Below are positions 18,901 through 28,267 of a stretch of DNA of 61,800 nucleotides, in pieces. This DNA is from a bacterium (GTDB lineage: Bacteria > Campylobacterota > Campylobacteria > Campylobacterales > Sulfurovaceae). Positions within the stretch are counted from its first letter, which is position 1, and each line of letters starts with the position of its first letter. Both the position numbers and the translations under genes were made by a program. Where the stretch lies: NCBI GenBank assembly GCA_018822805.1, contig JAHJJU010000060.1, forward strand, positions 1 through 61,800, in the 5' to 3' direction. The notes under the pieces were generated by a model, which was given only the letters and a program-made list of their open reading frames with translations, was not told where the DNA came from and searched no databases.

Positions 18901-19223
18901 TTATTTAAGTTTTTACGTATGCCAATAATATTATTTAATTCATTATAAGGTGTTTTTGTAAAGAGAAGATCATTGTCGCTAATTTGTCGATGTAAAGAGG
19001 GATTATGAAGATTATTTGTTGCTAACGCAATCGTAGCAAGTCCACGCTCTTTACTCACCTCGTTAATTATGTTGCTTAGGGATTCATGTTTTTGAATTAT
19101 GGCATGCAAAGTGGTACTTTTAGTATAGGCACTGTATGCAGTATACATAAAATAACTTGCTATGAAAAAAAGCAGTACAAGAGGTAGTGTACTAATGAGT
19201 TTAATTCTATTGTGAAGTTGCAC
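15954..19223 (-). CDS. Large hybrid sensor histidine kinase with NIT-like sensor
   Basis: A 1089-residue membrane kinase. TM1 lies at about 12-30 and TM2 at about 285-308. Between them is a helical periplasmic region with [14 protein letters not shown], like nitrate/nitrite-sensing NIT domains. HisKA is [19 protein letters not shown], and the ATPase has [16 protein letters not shown] and [10 protein letters not shown]. Three REC-like domains follow. The middle one is intact ([23 protein letters not shown]); the first and last lack parts of the phosphorylation site and look degenerate. There is no Hpt domain, but the upstream neighbour supplies one. The signal sensed is unknown. Confidence 0.88.
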   Translation of the reverse strand: MQLHNRIKLISTLPLVLLFFIASYFMYTAYSAYTKSTTLHAIIQKHESLSNIINEVSKERGLATIALATNNLHNPSLHRQISDNDLLFTKTPYNELNNIIGIRKNLNNHKMNLEMLFHDGYSKSIINPLIEEQQKSLNIPINSEIDTLSKALNQVNQNIHYTALQRDYLGYFISSQKLLTTSHLNFLNHARNLNSNFNHEHINDEQLKDEILIYINTPEVKKEIQNVETNFININQNFKDGQFQITAERWFNLNSKKINHLSTLNRKIEKTLLAKIDAFNTEQLIILGLAALVMLLTLALTIVGISTRKELNNNMKDLEEILNNAAIEADNAFDQPSISALSNINLHSRQGMKDAYKFIELLIENAKSDKMQALEANESKSLFLANMSHEIRTPLNGIVGFTELLKSTDLNEEQREFTNIIEKSSENLLSIINNILDLSKIESNKTELDMTIFDPIIEFESAIETYGVRASEKNIDLNFYLDPNINKKILGDAVKIKEVLINLMSNAIKFTDFGGKINVEINKISSIDNKTELAFSIEDNGVGMTKEQQLNVFAAFTQADVSITRKYGGTGLGLTISTKFLELMDSELKLESQKEKGTKFYFNIIFEEVLESTELGLDADFDDISICKFDYQLPVQQDIYLSKYLNYYHIESKPFLTPADLKKCNENKELNSIWLDVDNSDDKLLNTIYKLNSHKVILLSSFSNRDKLESLGINAAKILYKPITPTKIVQGLKTINPIEEESDQEKSKVRSSSPFKNIQFNGTVLVAEDNFINQKLIKQILLKYGVKVELANNGLEAFEKRKREHYDLIFMDIQMPVMDGVEATHEILNYEIEEQLTHIPIVALTANALNGDRERFITEGLDEYIPKPIETNELLFILKKFLKQKSDEEIIEESDEPLKREKSKLHLLDEDEEVTEKKVPVTPTVNLDNGLMLLEDFNEDIPNISLIAPIKEKVKKEDIYRETHVEKQKKPTTNHYSHKSILIAKKNPLEAQILSKVINNLSYNIEIVANTQQLEEQIQNRKYDILLIDKEFEAFNENVLNKQHDAMNIIMLTHSRPSDEYYNNQLIKEIHVGIIKREKIDELIKKYRR

Positions 19224-19235
19224 GGTATAATCCTT

Positions 19236-20492
19236 TTATGCTCTACTGATTTGTTTCATATAGTCTTCTAATGAAAGGAAATGACCCCAAAATTTGATAA
19301 AAAGAGGCTCTAATTGGTCATGATCTGAACAGAATTGAATCTCTTCTAATATATCAGCCAACTCATTGATACGTAAGTTACTTGCAGCACCTTTTAATTT
19401 ATGTCCCAACTCATGAATGTTGTCCATATCTTTTTGATAGTATGAGGCTAAGAGGTGATCTTTATCGTGACGTGCTTGTTCAATAAAATCATCAACAAAC
19501 TCTTCAATCAGTACCACGGGTAGATTCAACTCATCAGCAGCTGTTTGAGGACTGTATGAAATAGGTAGTGCCAATACATTGTCTAAGACAATCTCTTTAA
19601 CATCATTATTAGATTTGATTTTTTTCTCTAAAGGAACGTTTTTCATAATTTCAGTACTTTTTTCACTCATGGTTGGTTTAGCAAGGGGTTCATTATCTAA
19701 ATCCAAATTTAGAGACAACGCTTCATCAAGGGTTTTATTTGCCTCTTTTGGTTCATCGGAAATGTTTTTGAGCAGATCTGTAAATCGTGCATTAAGTACT
19801 TCTTCTTTATTCTCATCTTCAGAACGCTCTTTTTCAAACAGTTCATCAAGCTTATTTTTATCGTAATCTTCAGGTTTTTCTAGCGTAAGAAGGGCCAGTT
19901 TGGTATAGTATTGATCAATTAATGGCATACGTTCACGATGAGAAAGTTTTTGGATTTTTAGAAGCAGTATGTTAATGTGAGGTATTTTTAATGTTAATGC
20001 AAGGTTTGAAAGGTTTTTAATGACCTTGTCATTTCCTTCTAAAAGTCGTTTTTCATCAATAATTGACTGATCGATAAAGCTATCAAGATAGAGTTTATAG
20101 TCACTTACACTTAAGCCAATTTCTTCAGAAATTTTATCAACATCAAGATAAATAGCTTTATAGTTTGTTTTTAATTTTGCTTGTGCTGTTGTATGTGTTT
20201 TATCAACATTGATATTTTTGAGCTCAACAAGGTAAAATTCACCCAGTGTTCCACAAACTTCATGGTGCATAAAGTCAGCACTGATTTTTTGATGTTTTTG
20301 TTCTATAGATATTTTTTTATTTTCAAATTTTAGACGATTAATTATATCTACTTCTATAAGTTCATTAAAAGTTGTATAGCCTAAAAGTTCAATGAATGCC
20401 TCATCAGCCATTATAAGTTGTTTATTATCATTATATCCGTAATACATTTTTGCCTCGCTATTATTATATATGATATTGAGCGTATCGCTCAA
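19236..20492 (-). CDS. PAS- and Hpt-domain phosphotransfer protein
   Basis: A 418-residue soluble protein. The N terminus resembles a PAS sensor (MADEAFIELLGYTTFNELIE). The C terminus is a histidine phosphotransfer domain with IHELGHKLKGAASNLRI (phospho-His) at about residue 365. The acidic middle (about 210-270) looks unstructured. It lies 12 bases upstream of the hybrid kinase gene and overlaps the preceding PAS gene by 29 bp, so it is part of one phosphorelay operon. It probably passes phosphate from the kinase's REC domain to the single-domain REC protein. Confidence 0.8.
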   Translation of the reverse strand: MSDTLNIIYNNSEAKMYYGYNDNKQLIMADEAFIELLGYTTFNELIEVDIINRLKFENKKISIEQKHQKISADFMHHEVCGTLGEFYLVELKNINVDKTHTTAQAKLKTNYKAIYLDVDKISEEIGLSVSDYKLYLDSFIDQSIIDEKRLLEGNDKVIKNLSNLALTLKIPHINILLLKIQKLSHRERMPLIDQYYTKLALLTLEKPEDYDKNKLDELFEKERSEDENKEEVLNARFTDLLKNISDEPKEANKTLDEALSLNLDLDNEPLAKPTMSEKSTEIMKNVPLEKKIKSNNDVKEIVLDNVLALPISYSPQTAADELNLPVVLIEEFVDDFIEQARHDKDHLLASYYQKDMDNIHELGHKLKGAASNLRINELADILEEIQFCSDHDQLEPLFIKFWGHFLSLEDYMKQISRA

Positions 20493-20895
20493 TTTCTTCT
20501 TCCATATTCAGTTTAGATGTTGGTTTATGTACAATAATAAAACCACACATGTTTAGATCATTGTCATATTTAACGGTGCAGTGAATATCTGACCAAAAAT
20601 ACATGCCGTCACGACGCATGTTCTTAAGGGTACTAAACCACTGCTTTAATCGCTTTTTTGTTGACCAAAGGTTATTATACAGTTCATCAGGCACATCAGG
20701 ATGTTTAAATATTGAATGGTTTTTACCAATGAGCTCCTCTTTTCTAAAGCCGGAGACTTCACAAAAGTATTGATTGGCATAGGTTATTATTCCATCTAAA
20801 TTTGTTTCATATATTAAGTTCTTTGTAAATGTGTATTCAACGTCTAAAGCTATTCTGTGATGCACATCAATCCTTTTGTATAAATTGCTAACCAA
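20464..20895 (-). CDS. PAS-domain sensor protein (Aer-like PAS)
   Basis: A 143-residue protein made of one PAS domain: NLIYETNLDGIITYANQYF, SGFRKEELIGKNHSIFKHPD, and the PAC-like WFSTLKNMRRDGMYFW. This is the form seen in Aer-type and other Campylobacterota redox or energy sensors. There are no membrane or output domains, so it probably works through the kinase encoded downstream. A TATAAT box on the minus strand (20907-20912) lies only about 11 bases from the ATG, so the leader is very short. Confidence 0.82.
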   Translation of the reverse strand: MVSNLYKRIDVHHRIALDVEYTFTKNLIYETNLDGIITYANQYFCEVSGFRKEELIGKNHSIFKHPDVPDELYNNLWSTKKRLKQWFSTLKNMRRDGMYFWSDIHCTVKYDNDLNMCGFIIVHKPTSKLNMEEEIERYAQYHI

Positions 20896-21021
20896 TAAAT
20901 AACTTTATTATAAAAAGACTAAGAATAAATTTAAAATAAACTTATTTATATGATTTAGATTGTATAGGTAAGTTATTAATTACATAAAATATTTATGGGT
21001 GTTATGTTGTATGCATAAATA

Positions 21022-22821
21022 TTAATATTTAACACTATCTGTTTTTAATATTTTAGCAATTTTTTGACTGCTTGCCACTGAAATCTCTTCATAGCTTGCA
21101 TTTTCAATGGCTTGGAAGGTTCCAAAATAGTTCAAAAGTTTTTTGATTGTGGCAGGACCAATCCCTTTTTTTTCTAAAAGAGCGTTTTTATTGTCCTCTT
21201 TACGTTTTTTATTTTGGTGGTAAGTAATGGCAAAACGATGTGCTTCATCCCGTTGTCTTTGAACCCAATGCAGACGTTTGTCTGTGGTTTTTAGTTCAAA
21301 AACAGCGTGTTTCGTATAGATGATGTCTTTTGCTGCACCTTTTGCTCTGTGGGCTTTGGCATCAAGTTTTTCTTTGGCTATGGCAATGACATCAAGCCGT
21401 ATTCCTGCTTTTTGAAGGAGCGTTACTGCCAGTTTTCGTAAAGTTTCTCCTCCATCTAAAATCCATAAATTCGGTACAGAATTTTTATCAAAACTTGCAA
21501 TGCGACGTGTTAGCATTTCTTTCATTTGTCCATATTCATCTTTGGCTTCCAATTCATAACGTCGGTAATCATTTTTTTCCCATTGATTTTCATTCCAAAT
21601 TACCATGGCACCTACGGTTGCTACCCCCATCATGTGGGAGTTGTCAAAAGTTTCAACTCTATAAGGTATCTCTTCTAATTCAAAAAGTTCAGCAATTTTA
21701 GGTTCAATTTCCTCTTGATGATCTTTTTTGAGTTTTAAGACCTCGTGACCGTTGGTTAAAGCCAATTCTATTAGTTTGGCTTTTGAACCTCGAAGAGGAT
21801 GAAGAATTTCTATTTTCTTAGAAAAACGCTCTGAAAATAAGCTACTGAGCTCTTGTTGGTCTTCAAAAGGGTGAGCTACTAAAATGGTCTTGGCAATTTG
21901 TGGAGTTTCATGGGTATAAAACTCTAAAAGGGTTTGTTTATAGGCTTCATTAAGGTCAAAAATATCGGAACTTCTAAAGGTAGAAAAAGAAGAAGATATA
22001 ATTTTCCCTTCTCGCATAAAAAGCTTAATAATGACCCCTCTGTTTTCAGCGTTTAGAATGGCAAAAATATCCAAATCTTCACTTTTAGCCAAATCAATGT
22101 TGGAAGTAATGGTCAACGCCTCAATGGTTTTGATATTGTCTCGAAGGGTGGCTGCCTCTTCGTAACGTTCATTCATGGCAAACTCTAGCATTTTATTATT
22201 AAGCTGCTCAATGAGAATGTGGCGTTTTGCAATGGCATTTTTGACATCATCAATGATTTTTTGGTATTCGAGGGGTGTTATTTTTCCTTCACAAGGAGCC
22301 AAACATTTACCTATTTGATGAAAAAGACAGGCTTTTCCTTCTCTAAGACAAGATTTTTTTTGTATCAAAGGAAAGAGCTCATAAAGGGTGTCTAAAAGTA
22401 CTTTTCCTCCATTTGGAAAAGGTCCATAATAAGAGATTTTTTTACCTTTAATGACTTTTCGTGTCAGTTCAAAACGGGGGAAATTTTGACTTTCATCGAT
22501 GTAAATGTAGGGGTAAGTTTTGTCATCACGCAGTAAAATATTGTATTTTGGATTGAGTTGTTTTATTAATGAGTTCTCTAAAATAAGGGCATCAGCTTCT
22601 GTATCAACAACAATGTAGTCAATGCGAACAGCTTGTTCCAACATACGAAGAATACGAAGACCTTGATGGGGGTTGGGGCGTAAATTGGGTCTAAAATGCC
22701 AATAGTTTTTTACACGATTTTTTAGGTTTTTTGCTTTGCCAACATAGAGCAGTTTATCATTTTTGTCAAAATATTGATAAACACCGGCTTGGTCGGGTAG
22801 ATTTTGAATAACGGTGATCAT
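21022..22821 (-). CDS. uvrC: UvrC, excinuclease ABC subunit C
   Basis: A nucleotide excision repair nuclease. The GIY-YIG domain is at the N terminus (AGVYQYFDKNDKLLYVGKAK), the cysteine cluster is CLREGKACLFHQIGKCLAPC, and the UVR motif is NERYEEAATLRDNI. The RNase H-like nuclease has ETFDNSHMMGVATVGAMV and LWILDGG. The C-terminal HhH is KKGIGPATIKKLLNYFG. It is 599 residues, the normal size. The DciA-like gene is 16 bases upstream. Confidence 0.97.
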   Translation of the reverse strand: MITVIQNLPDQAGVYQYFDKNDKLLYVGKAKNLKNRVKNYWHFRPNLRPNPHQGLRILRMLEQAVRIDYIVVDTEADALILENSLIKQLNPKYNILLRDDKTYPYIYIDESQNFPRFELTRKVIKGKKISYYGPFPNGGKVLLDTLYELFPLIQKKSCLREGKACLFHQIGKCLAPCEGKITPLEYQKIIDDVKNAIAKRHILIEQLNNKMLEFAMNERYEEAATLRDNIKTIEALTITSNIDLAKSEDLDIFAILNAENRGVIIKLFMREGKIISSSFSTFRSSDIFDLNEAYKQTLLEFYTHETPQIAKTILVAHPFEDQQELSSLFSERFSKKIEILHPLRGSKAKLIELALTNGHEVLKLKKDHQEEIEPKIAELFELEEIPYRVETFDNSHMMGVATVGAMVIWNENQWEKNDYRRYELEAKDEYGQMKEMLTRRIASFDKNSVPNLWILDGGETLRKLAVTLLQKAGIRLDVIAIAKEKLDAKAHRAKGAAKDIIYTKHAVFELKTTDKRLHWVQRQRDEAHRFAITYHQNKKRKEDNKNALLEKKGIGPATIKKLLNYFGTFQAIENASYEEISVASSQKIAKILKTDSVKY

Positions 22822-22837
22822 CTATGGCTACTTCTTT

Positions 22838-23281
22838 TTATTGTTGTTGTATGGAAGCTCTAATTTTTTCAAAGGCTTCTAAAATTTTTGTATCTTCACT
22901 CTGTATCGTAAAGTTACCCAATGCCATCTCTTTATAGTGAGGTACTGAATTATAGGGATTCTCTTTCTTTATGATGCTATTGTGTTTGGAGTTAAAGAGC
23001 ACAACTTTGGATGCTTTGATACTTTTACACTTTTCATCTTCATTTCCCAAGAGAGTTAATAGATTTTTTAATAAATCTCTATTATAATTGAGCTCCATCT
23101 TGAATCCGGGGTGCGAAAGAGCTATAAATAGGGTCTCTTGTCGAACATAGACAAAGGCAATAGCTTTTTGGTATCGGGGGTTTAATAGGGAGATAAACTT
23201 TTGATAACAGTAGTGACTCTTAAGTGATTTAAACTCAGGTAGGTTGTGAATATGCGAAAGTATGGTATTGGCTCTTTTCAT
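22838..23281 (-). CDS. DUF721/DciA-like protein
   Basis: A 147-residue protein whose start (MKRANTILSHIHNLPEF) and middle (LSLLNPRYQKAIAFVYVRQ, LFIALSHPGFKMELNYNR) match my memory of Campylobacterota DUF721 proteins. That family includes DciA, which helps load the replicative helicase. It is cotranscribed with uvrC. Its 5' end overlaps the start of a divergent small lipoprotein gene by 30 bp. The functional assignment is by family resemblance only. Confidence 0.6.
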   Translation of the reverse strand: MKRANTILSHIHNLPEFKSLKSHYCYQKFISLLNPRYQKAIAFVYVRQETLFIALSHPGFKMELNYNRDLLKNLLTLLGNEDEKCKSIKASKVVLFNSKHNSIIKKENPYNSVPHYKEMALGNFTIQSEDTKILEAFEKIRASIQQQ

Positions 23282-23380
23282 GGTTTGATTATAGCATTTT
23301 TTCTTTTATTATTTGTGAATGGATGTGGATATAAAGCTGATCCCTATTGGGTTGATAAAACAGAGAAATCTGAGAAATAG
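23252..23380 (+). CDS. Tiny lipoprotein (42 aa)
   Basis: A 42-residue prolipoprotein: MRKYGIGSFHG, a hydrophobic segment LIIAFFLLLF, the lipobox VNGC, then GYKADPYWVDKTEKSEK. Small proteins with a CGYKxxP-like start after the lipid Cys are common in Campylobacterota and resemble LptM/YifL. It is directly upstream of nadB (18 bases). The ATG at 23252 overlaps the divergent DciA-like gene; a TTG at 23285 would avoid that but loses the basic N terminus. Confidence 0.65.
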   Translation: MRKYGIGSFHGLIIAFFLLLFVNGCGYKADPYWVDKTEKSEK

Positions 23381-23398
23381 TTGGTTAGGGCACTTATG

Positions 23399-24844
23399 AT
23401 GAAAAAGTACGATGTATTAATTATTGGAGCAGGGATAGCAGGACTTTATGCTGCCATGAATATTCCAAAAGAGAAAAAAGTTTTGGTGGTGTGTAAAGAT
23501 ATTCCGTGGGAGTGTAATACTTTTTACGCACAGGGTGGAATGGTAACTGCACTGAATGAAGAGGACATTGAATCGCATGTAGAGGATACCATGGCAGCAG
23601 GGGCGTATCATAATGACCGAGAGGCTGTTGAGATTATGAGCCGTACTTCTATTGCCACGACTCAAGATATCATTGACAAAGGTATGGAGTTTGATACCAA
23701 CGATAAAGGAGAACTGCTCTACACCAAAGAGGCAGCCCACTCTGCAGAACGTATTATTCATGCCGGTGGAGATGCCACGGGGCGTTACATGCACTATTTT
23801 ATGATGGTTCAAAACAAACATCAACTGCAACGAAACACCTTGGTTTATGACCTGCTTATCGAAAATGGTCGATGTTTTGGTGTAAATGCTTTGGTGAACT
23901 ATAAACAAAAAACCATTTTAGCCGATGATGTGATTATCGCTTCAGGAGGAGTAGGCTCACTCTATGAGTTCAATACCAATTCGCGAACGGTATCGGCAGA
24001 TATACATGGTATTTGTGTTGAAAAAGGGATCGAGTTGGCCGATATGGAGATGATGCAGTTTCACCCAACGGTGTTTGTAAAAACACCATTTGCTCGAAAA
24101 CTGTTACTAACAGAAGCACTACGAGGTGAAGGAGCACATGTTGTTAGTGAAGATGGTCGACGTTTCTTGTTTGATTATGATGAACGAGGAGAGTTGGCAA
24201 GTCGCGACATCGTAAGCCGTGCTATTTTTGACCATAAACGTAAAACAGGTGAAGAGGTCTATTTGGATTTCTCTATGTTTGAAGAGGAGTGGTTTGCCAA
24301 ACGTTTCCCAAATATTACACGAAGTTTTGAAGCCATAGGGTATACGTTTCCACAAGACAGAGTGCCTATCTCTCCGGCTTTTCATTATGCTGTAGGAGGA
24401 ATCAAATGTGATACCGATGGTTGTGTGGAAGGTATAGATGGCTTGTATGTTATTGGTGAAGCTTCATCAACAGGCGTACACGGAGCCAACCGTTTGGCAT
24501 CAAATTCTCTGCTTGAAGGGGTTGTTTTTGCCAAAAGAGCTGTAGATCATCTACTAGCAAAAGAGAAAGTAGTGGTGCCTGTTCCAAAGTTTGATAAAGA
24601 GTATAAAAACATTGTACATCATGAAAATGATAAAATCTATAAACGCCGTTTACGAAAGATTATGTGGGATGACATAGGTGTTATACGAACCAAAAAAGGT
24701 CTTTTAGAAGCAAAAAATGCCATTTATGACATGAAGAACAGAGACATAGGAAGATTGTTAGAACTAAGGCTCAATACAGCTTCTGCTATTGTTGAAGCTG
24801 CTCTGAAACGAAAAGTATCTTTGGGAACACACTATATTGAGTAG
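23399..24844 (+). CDS. nadB: L-aspartate oxidase NadB
   Basis: An FAD enzyme that oxidises aspartate to iminoaspartate, the first step of NAD synthesis. It shows the dinucleotide fold YDVLIIGAGIAGLYAAM, FYAQGGMVTAL, the active-site regions HSAERIIHAGGDATGRYM and MQFHPTVFV, RGEGAHVVSEDGRRF, SRDIVSRAI, and GEASSTGVHGANRLASNSLLEG. It is about 481 residues. I chose ATG 23399 (MKKYDVLII); ATG 23396 is equally possible. It could be confused with fumarate reductase flavoproteins, but the C-terminal pattern is NadB. Confidence 0.92.
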   Translation: MKKYDVLIIGAGIAGLYAAMNIPKEKKVLVVCKDIPWECNTFYAQGGMVTALNEEDIESHVEDTMAAGAYHNDREAVEIMSRTSIATTQDIIDKGMEFDTNDKGELLYTKEAAHSAERIIHAGGDATGRYMHYFMMVQNKHQLQRNTLVYDLLIENGRCFGVNALVNYKQKTILADDVIIASGGVGSLYEFNTNSRTVSADIHGICVEKGIELADMEMMQFHPTVFVKTPFARKLLLTEALRGEGAHVVSEDGRRFLFDYDERGELASRDIVSRAIFDHKRKTGEEVYLDFSMFEEEWFAKRFPNITRSFEAIGYTFPQDRVPISPAFHYAVGGIKCDTDGCVEGIDGLYVIGEASSTGVHGANRLASNSLLEGVVFAKRAVDHLLAKEKVVVPVPKFDKEYKNIVHHENDKIYKRRLRKIMWDDIGVIRTKKGLLEAKNAIYDMKNRDIGRLLELRLNTASAIVEAALKRKVSLGTHYIE

Positions 24845-24861
24845 AGGATTTTAGATTTGAC

Positions 24862-24883
24862 GTGTGACATGGTCACACCTACG
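24862..24883 (-). repeat. REP-like GTAG hairpin after nadB
   Basis: 7-bp stem GTGTGAC/GTCACAC with loop ATG, followed by CTACG. It sits 18 bases after the nadB stop, in the gap before nhaD. It has the same architecture as the other elements with a different stem sequence. Confidence 0.7.
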
Positions 24884-24946
24884 GAGTTTTTCCGAAAAAA
24901 TAATCTTAGGTGATTGTAAATCTACATAGTATTAAATTAATTTAAC

Positions 24947-24952
24947 TATAAT
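24947..24952 (+). promoter_or_regulatory. -10 box of nhaD
   Basis: TATAAT, 28 bases before the ATG of nhaD; GGAG at 24972 is the ribosome-binding site. The upstream region is AT-rich without a clear -35. Confidence 0.55.
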
Positions 24953-24979
24953 TATAAAAATTATTACTTTGGAGAAACA

Positions 24980-26311
24980 ATGCACACAGACTTAACCATG
25001 ACATGGGTTGGGATAGCTTCCCTTCTTATTTTTATAGTAGGTTACTACTTTATTGCTACTGAAGACAAATACCATATCAATAAAGCAAAACCGGCTTTAA
25101 TGGCAGGTACGTTAATCTTTATGCTTATTGGTATTTATTACGCTATGAATGGTTTAGATGGCAAACATCTTCATCATGAAATAGAGATACTTATTATTGA
25201 AATCGCAGGAATTTTCTTCTTCTTATTTGTTGCCATGACCTATATTGAAGCGATGATTGATCGAAAAGTATTTTCAGTACTTCGTTATAATCTTGTCTCA
25301 AAAGGGTATGATTACAAAAAACTTTTTTGGGTAACGGGTCTTTTAGCTTTCTTTATCTCACCTGTTGCAGACAACTTAACCACAGCACTTATTTTATCAA
25401 CCGTATTAATTACGATTGATAAAGAGAATAAAGCATTCATCGTTCCGGCAGCCATCAATATTGTCGTCGCTGCCAATGCAGGTGGTGCTTGGTCTCCGTT
25501 TGGAGATATTACCACCCTTATGGTATGGGTCGACGGTAAAGGTGCATTTGTAGACTTTTTATACCTTTTCCCGGCATCTATCTTAGGATGGGGTGTAACA
25601 GCATACTTATTGGCTAAATTTGTACCAGAGGGTAAACCACCTTTTGTTGAAGGTGAAAAAGCAGTTCAAATTGCTCCCGGTGGTAAAATAATTATGGGTC
25701 TTTTTGCTTTGACCATTGCTTCTGCTGTTATCTCTCACCAAGTATTGCATTTACCGGCAATGTGGGGAATGATGTTCGGTTTGGCTATTTTAAAACTTTA
25801 TATTTATAGAATGAGTCAAGAGGTACGATATGACAGTGACGGTATTGTTTGCCCAAAAGTCAACGTGTTTAGCTTTATTGCTAAAATCGAAAACGATACA
25901 CTGCTCTTTTTCTTTGGTATTTTGGCTGCCGTTGGTGGTCTTCACTTCTTAGGTTTTTTAGAGTATTTTACAGCACTTTATAGTCAATTTGGTGCAACCA
26001 CAGTGAATATTGGTGTTGGTTTCCTTTCAGCCATTGTTGATAACGTTCCGGTAATGTCAGCCGTACTAAAATCAAGCCCAGACATGGGAATAGATGCCCA
26101 TGCACAATGGATGTTGGTAACCCTTACAGCAGGGGTGGGTGGTTCACTCATCTCATTTGGTTCAGCTGCTGGTGTTGGTGTTATGGGTAAACTCCATGGT
26201 ATCTATACCTTTTCATCACACATGAAATTGGCTTGGACCGTACTCATTGGGTACATTGTTTCTGTGGCTGTTTGGTATTTACAGTTTCAGGTGCTTCATA
26301 TAGGAGCTTAA
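24980..26311 (+). CDS. nhaD: NhaD-type sodium/proton antiporter
   Basis: A 443-residue membrane protein with about 12 hydrophobic segments. Recognised from FISPVADNLTTALILSTV, IVVAANAGGAWSPFGDITTLMVW, LSAIVDNVPVMSAVL and AGVGGSLISFGSAAGVGVMG, all typical of the NhaD/ion-transporter superfamily. It expels sodium in exchange for protons at the inner membrane, in keeping with a marine or saline habitat. It has its own promoter. Confidence 0.93.
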   Translation: MHTDLTMTWVGIASLLIFIVGYYFIATEDKYHINKAKPALMAGTLIFMLIGIYYAMNGLDGKHLHHEIEILIIEIAGIFFFLFVAMTYIEAMIDRKVFSVLRYNLVSKGYDYKKLFWVTGLLAFFISPVADNLTTALILSTVLITIDKENKAFIVPAAINIVVAANAGGAWSPFGDITTLMVWVDGKGAFVDFLYLFPASILGWGVTAYLLAKFVPEGKPPFVEGEKAVQIAPGGKIIMGLFALTIASAVISHQVLHLPAMWGMMFGLAILKLYIYRMSQEVRYDSDGIVCPKVNVFSFIAKIENDTLLFFFGILAAVGGLHFLGFLEYFTALYSQFGATTVNIGVGFLSAIVDNVPVMSAVLKSSPDMGIDAHAQWMLVTLTAGVGGSLISFGSAAGVGVMGKLHGIYTFSSHMKLAWTVLIGYIVSVAVWYLQFQVLHIGA

Positions 26312-26369
26312 TGTTAAGTACCTGACCATTTATTGTAGTCTTAATCAACATAACGCTAAAATCACTCTT

Positions 26370-27830
26370 ATGATAACAAACGAACTTAAAAACCAAGTAG
26401 ATAAAATATGGGAGACCTTCTGGACAGGGGGAATCTCGAATCCTTTAACCGTAGTAGAGCAGTTTACCTTTCTGATTTTTATAAAAAGTCTTGAGACAGC
26501 ACAGCAAAAAATAGACAAAAAGAGACTCTTCTCACCCGATACAAAAGATATCTTTCCCACCGAGAAACAGCACCTGCGTTGGGAACAGCTCTCAAACTTG
26601 GCAGCAGCTGAGATGTTTGAAGTGTTTCAAAATGAGATGTTTCCGTTTATAAAAACACTCTCTTCTGAACAGTCAGCATTTGCGAACTACATGAAAGATG
26701 CCTCTTTTCTTATTCCTACTCCTAAGCTTTTACAAAAAGTAGTGGACTTGGTCTCTAAGTTAAATTTAGAGGACAAAGATATCAAAGGTGATTTGTACGA
26801 GTATCTGCTAAGCAAACTTGCCACAGCAGGAACAAACGGGCAGTTTAGAACCCCTAGACATATTATTAAGATGATGGTAGAGTTGATGCTTCGTGATGTA
26901 AACATCAATGAAAACTACAGCATCTATGACCCGGCGTGTGGAACAGCAGGGTTTCTTATTAACTCCATAGAGTACATCAAAGAGCAGAGAGGTGAAATAC
27001 TCAATGACTTAAGTGTTTCAGAGTTTGAGTCACTTTTCCATGGAAATGATTTTGATATCTCTATGGCACGAATTGCCTCTATGAACATGATGTTACACTC
27101 CATAGGGTCAGCCAACATCTCTAACACGGATGCCCTCTCTAAGTTTGACCAGACCCAAGAGGAGCGTTACGACCTCATACTTGCCAATCCCCCTTTCAAA
27201 GGTTCACTCGATTTTGATGAGGTAGCAAAGCCTATTTTAGAAGTTGCCAAAACCAAAAAAACAGAACTACTATTTCTCTCACTCATACTCAAGTCGCTTA
27301 AAGTTGGTGGACGATGTGCCGTTATCATCCCTGATGGTGTGTTGTTTGGTTCAACCAAAGCCCACAAAGAGATACGCAGAGAGATAGTAAGCAACCAACA
27401 GCTAGATGCCATAATATCTATGCCAAGTGGGGTTTTTAAACCCTATGCAGGGGTGAGTACAGCAATCGTTATCTTTACCAAAACCAATGGACATAAAAAC
27501 GAAAATGTTTGGTTTTACGACATGCAAAACGATGGTTATACGTTAAATGACAACCGAACGGCATGTGAGGGTTCAAACATACCTGATATTTTAGAGCGTT
27601 TTGCCAATCTTGACAAAGAGAATGAACGAAAGCGAACAGAGCAGAGCTTTTTAGTCCCTGTAAGTGAGATAGAAGCCAACGAGTTTGACCTAAGTATCAA
27701 CCGTTATAAAGAGATAGTTTATGAAAAAGTAAAATATGATGAACCTTCTAAGATATTGGCTGATATTGAGGAGATAGAGAAAGAGATAGCTATAGGGCTT
27801 GATGAGCTAAAAGAGATGATAAGCACTTAA
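26370..27830 (+). CDS. hsdM: Type I restriction-modification methyltransferase HsdM
   Basis: An adenine-N6 DNA methylase subunit of 486 residues. HsdM_N is at the start (LKNQVDKIWETFWTGGI). The SAM-binding motif I is IYDPACGTAGFLINS, the catalytic NPPF is in LILANPPFKGSLDF, and the C-terminal region has FDLSINRYKE. A possible TAAAAT -10 at 26357-26362 lies only seven bases from the ATG, so the transcript may be nearly leaderless. It is the first gene of the hsdM-hsdS-hsdR locus, which is broken up by a UPF0175 gene and REP-like pairs. Confidence 0.95.
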   Translation: MITNELKNQVDKIWETFWTGGISNPLTVVEQFTFLIFIKSLETAQQKIDKKRLFSPDTKDIFPTEKQHLRWEQLSNLAAAEMFEVFQNEMFPFIKTLSSEQSAFANYMKDASFLIPTPKLLQKVVDLVSKLNLEDKDIKGDLYEYLLSKLATAGTNGQFRTPRHIIKMMVELMLRDVNINENYSIYDPACGTAGFLINSIEYIKEQRGEILNDLSVSEFESLFHGNDFDISMARIASMNMMLHSIGSANISNTDALSKFDQTQEERYDLILANPPFKGSLDFDEVAKPILEVAKTKKTELLFLSLILKSLKVGGRCAVIIPDGVLFGSTKAHKEIRREIVSNQQLDAIISMPSGVFKPYAGVSTAIVIFTKTNGHKNENVWFYDMQNDGYTLNDNRTACEGSNIPDILERFANLDKENERKRTEQSFLVPVSEIEANEFDLSINRYKEIVYEKVKYDEPSKILADIEEIEKEIAIGLDELKEMIST

Positions 27831-27883
27831 GTTATTATAGTATAATATGTGATGATTTAGAATAGATTTTAAGGAAAGATACC

Positions 27884-28141
27884 ATGCAATTAACACTAAA
27901 TATACCTGATTTTGCACCTTTGACACTAAACAATGATATGACTGAACTTAAGCAAACTATCAAGCTGAGCAGTGCCTTGATGCTTTTTAAAAATGCTAAA
28001 TTTTCTATAGAACAGGCAAGTAAATTTGCAAATTTATCGATTTATGAGTTTATGAATGAGTGTAAAAAAAATAATATAGCTGTCATAAGTTATGACAAAG
28101 ATGAATTAGAGAATGAATTAAAAATGTTGGATAGTTTATGA
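27884..28141 (+). CDS. UPF0175-family protein (antitoxin-like)
   Basis: An 85-residue protein whose centre, LMLFKNAKFSIEQASKFANLSIYEFMNECKKN, follows the UPF0175 pattern (a short helix-turn-helix with an ALxLYxxGKISxxxAA-like stretch). Such proteins are often antitoxins next to PIN-domain toxins, but no toxin gene is adjacent here. It has its own TATAAT box at 27841 and AAGGAAAG before the ATG. It may be an orphan left in the restriction locus. Confidence 0.7.
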   Translation: MQLTLNIPDFAPLTLNNDMTELKQTIKLSSALMLFKNAKFSIEQASKFANLSIYEFMNECKKNNIAVISYDKDELENELKMLDSL

Positions 28142-28159
28142 TTTTGATTGCAGAATTCC

Positions 28160-28251
28160 GTAGGGTCGGTTCACCGACCAAAAAGATAGATAAAAAGGGT
28201 GTATTTGGTGCAGGGATGTGTGAAAAAAATGTTTGATAAATCGAACCTACG
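28160..28251. repeat. Inverted pair of REP-like GTAG hairpins
   Basis: Left unit: CGTAG then GGTCGG/CCGACC (28160-28179). Right unit, reversed: GTTTGAT/ATCGAAC with one G-T pair, then CTACG (28231-28251). The GTAG tetranucleotides point outward and the hairpins inward, giving a two-unit composite of about 92 bp between the UPF0175 gene and hsdS. Confidence 0.7.
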
Positions 28252-28267
28252 GGTTTTAGGGTCATGA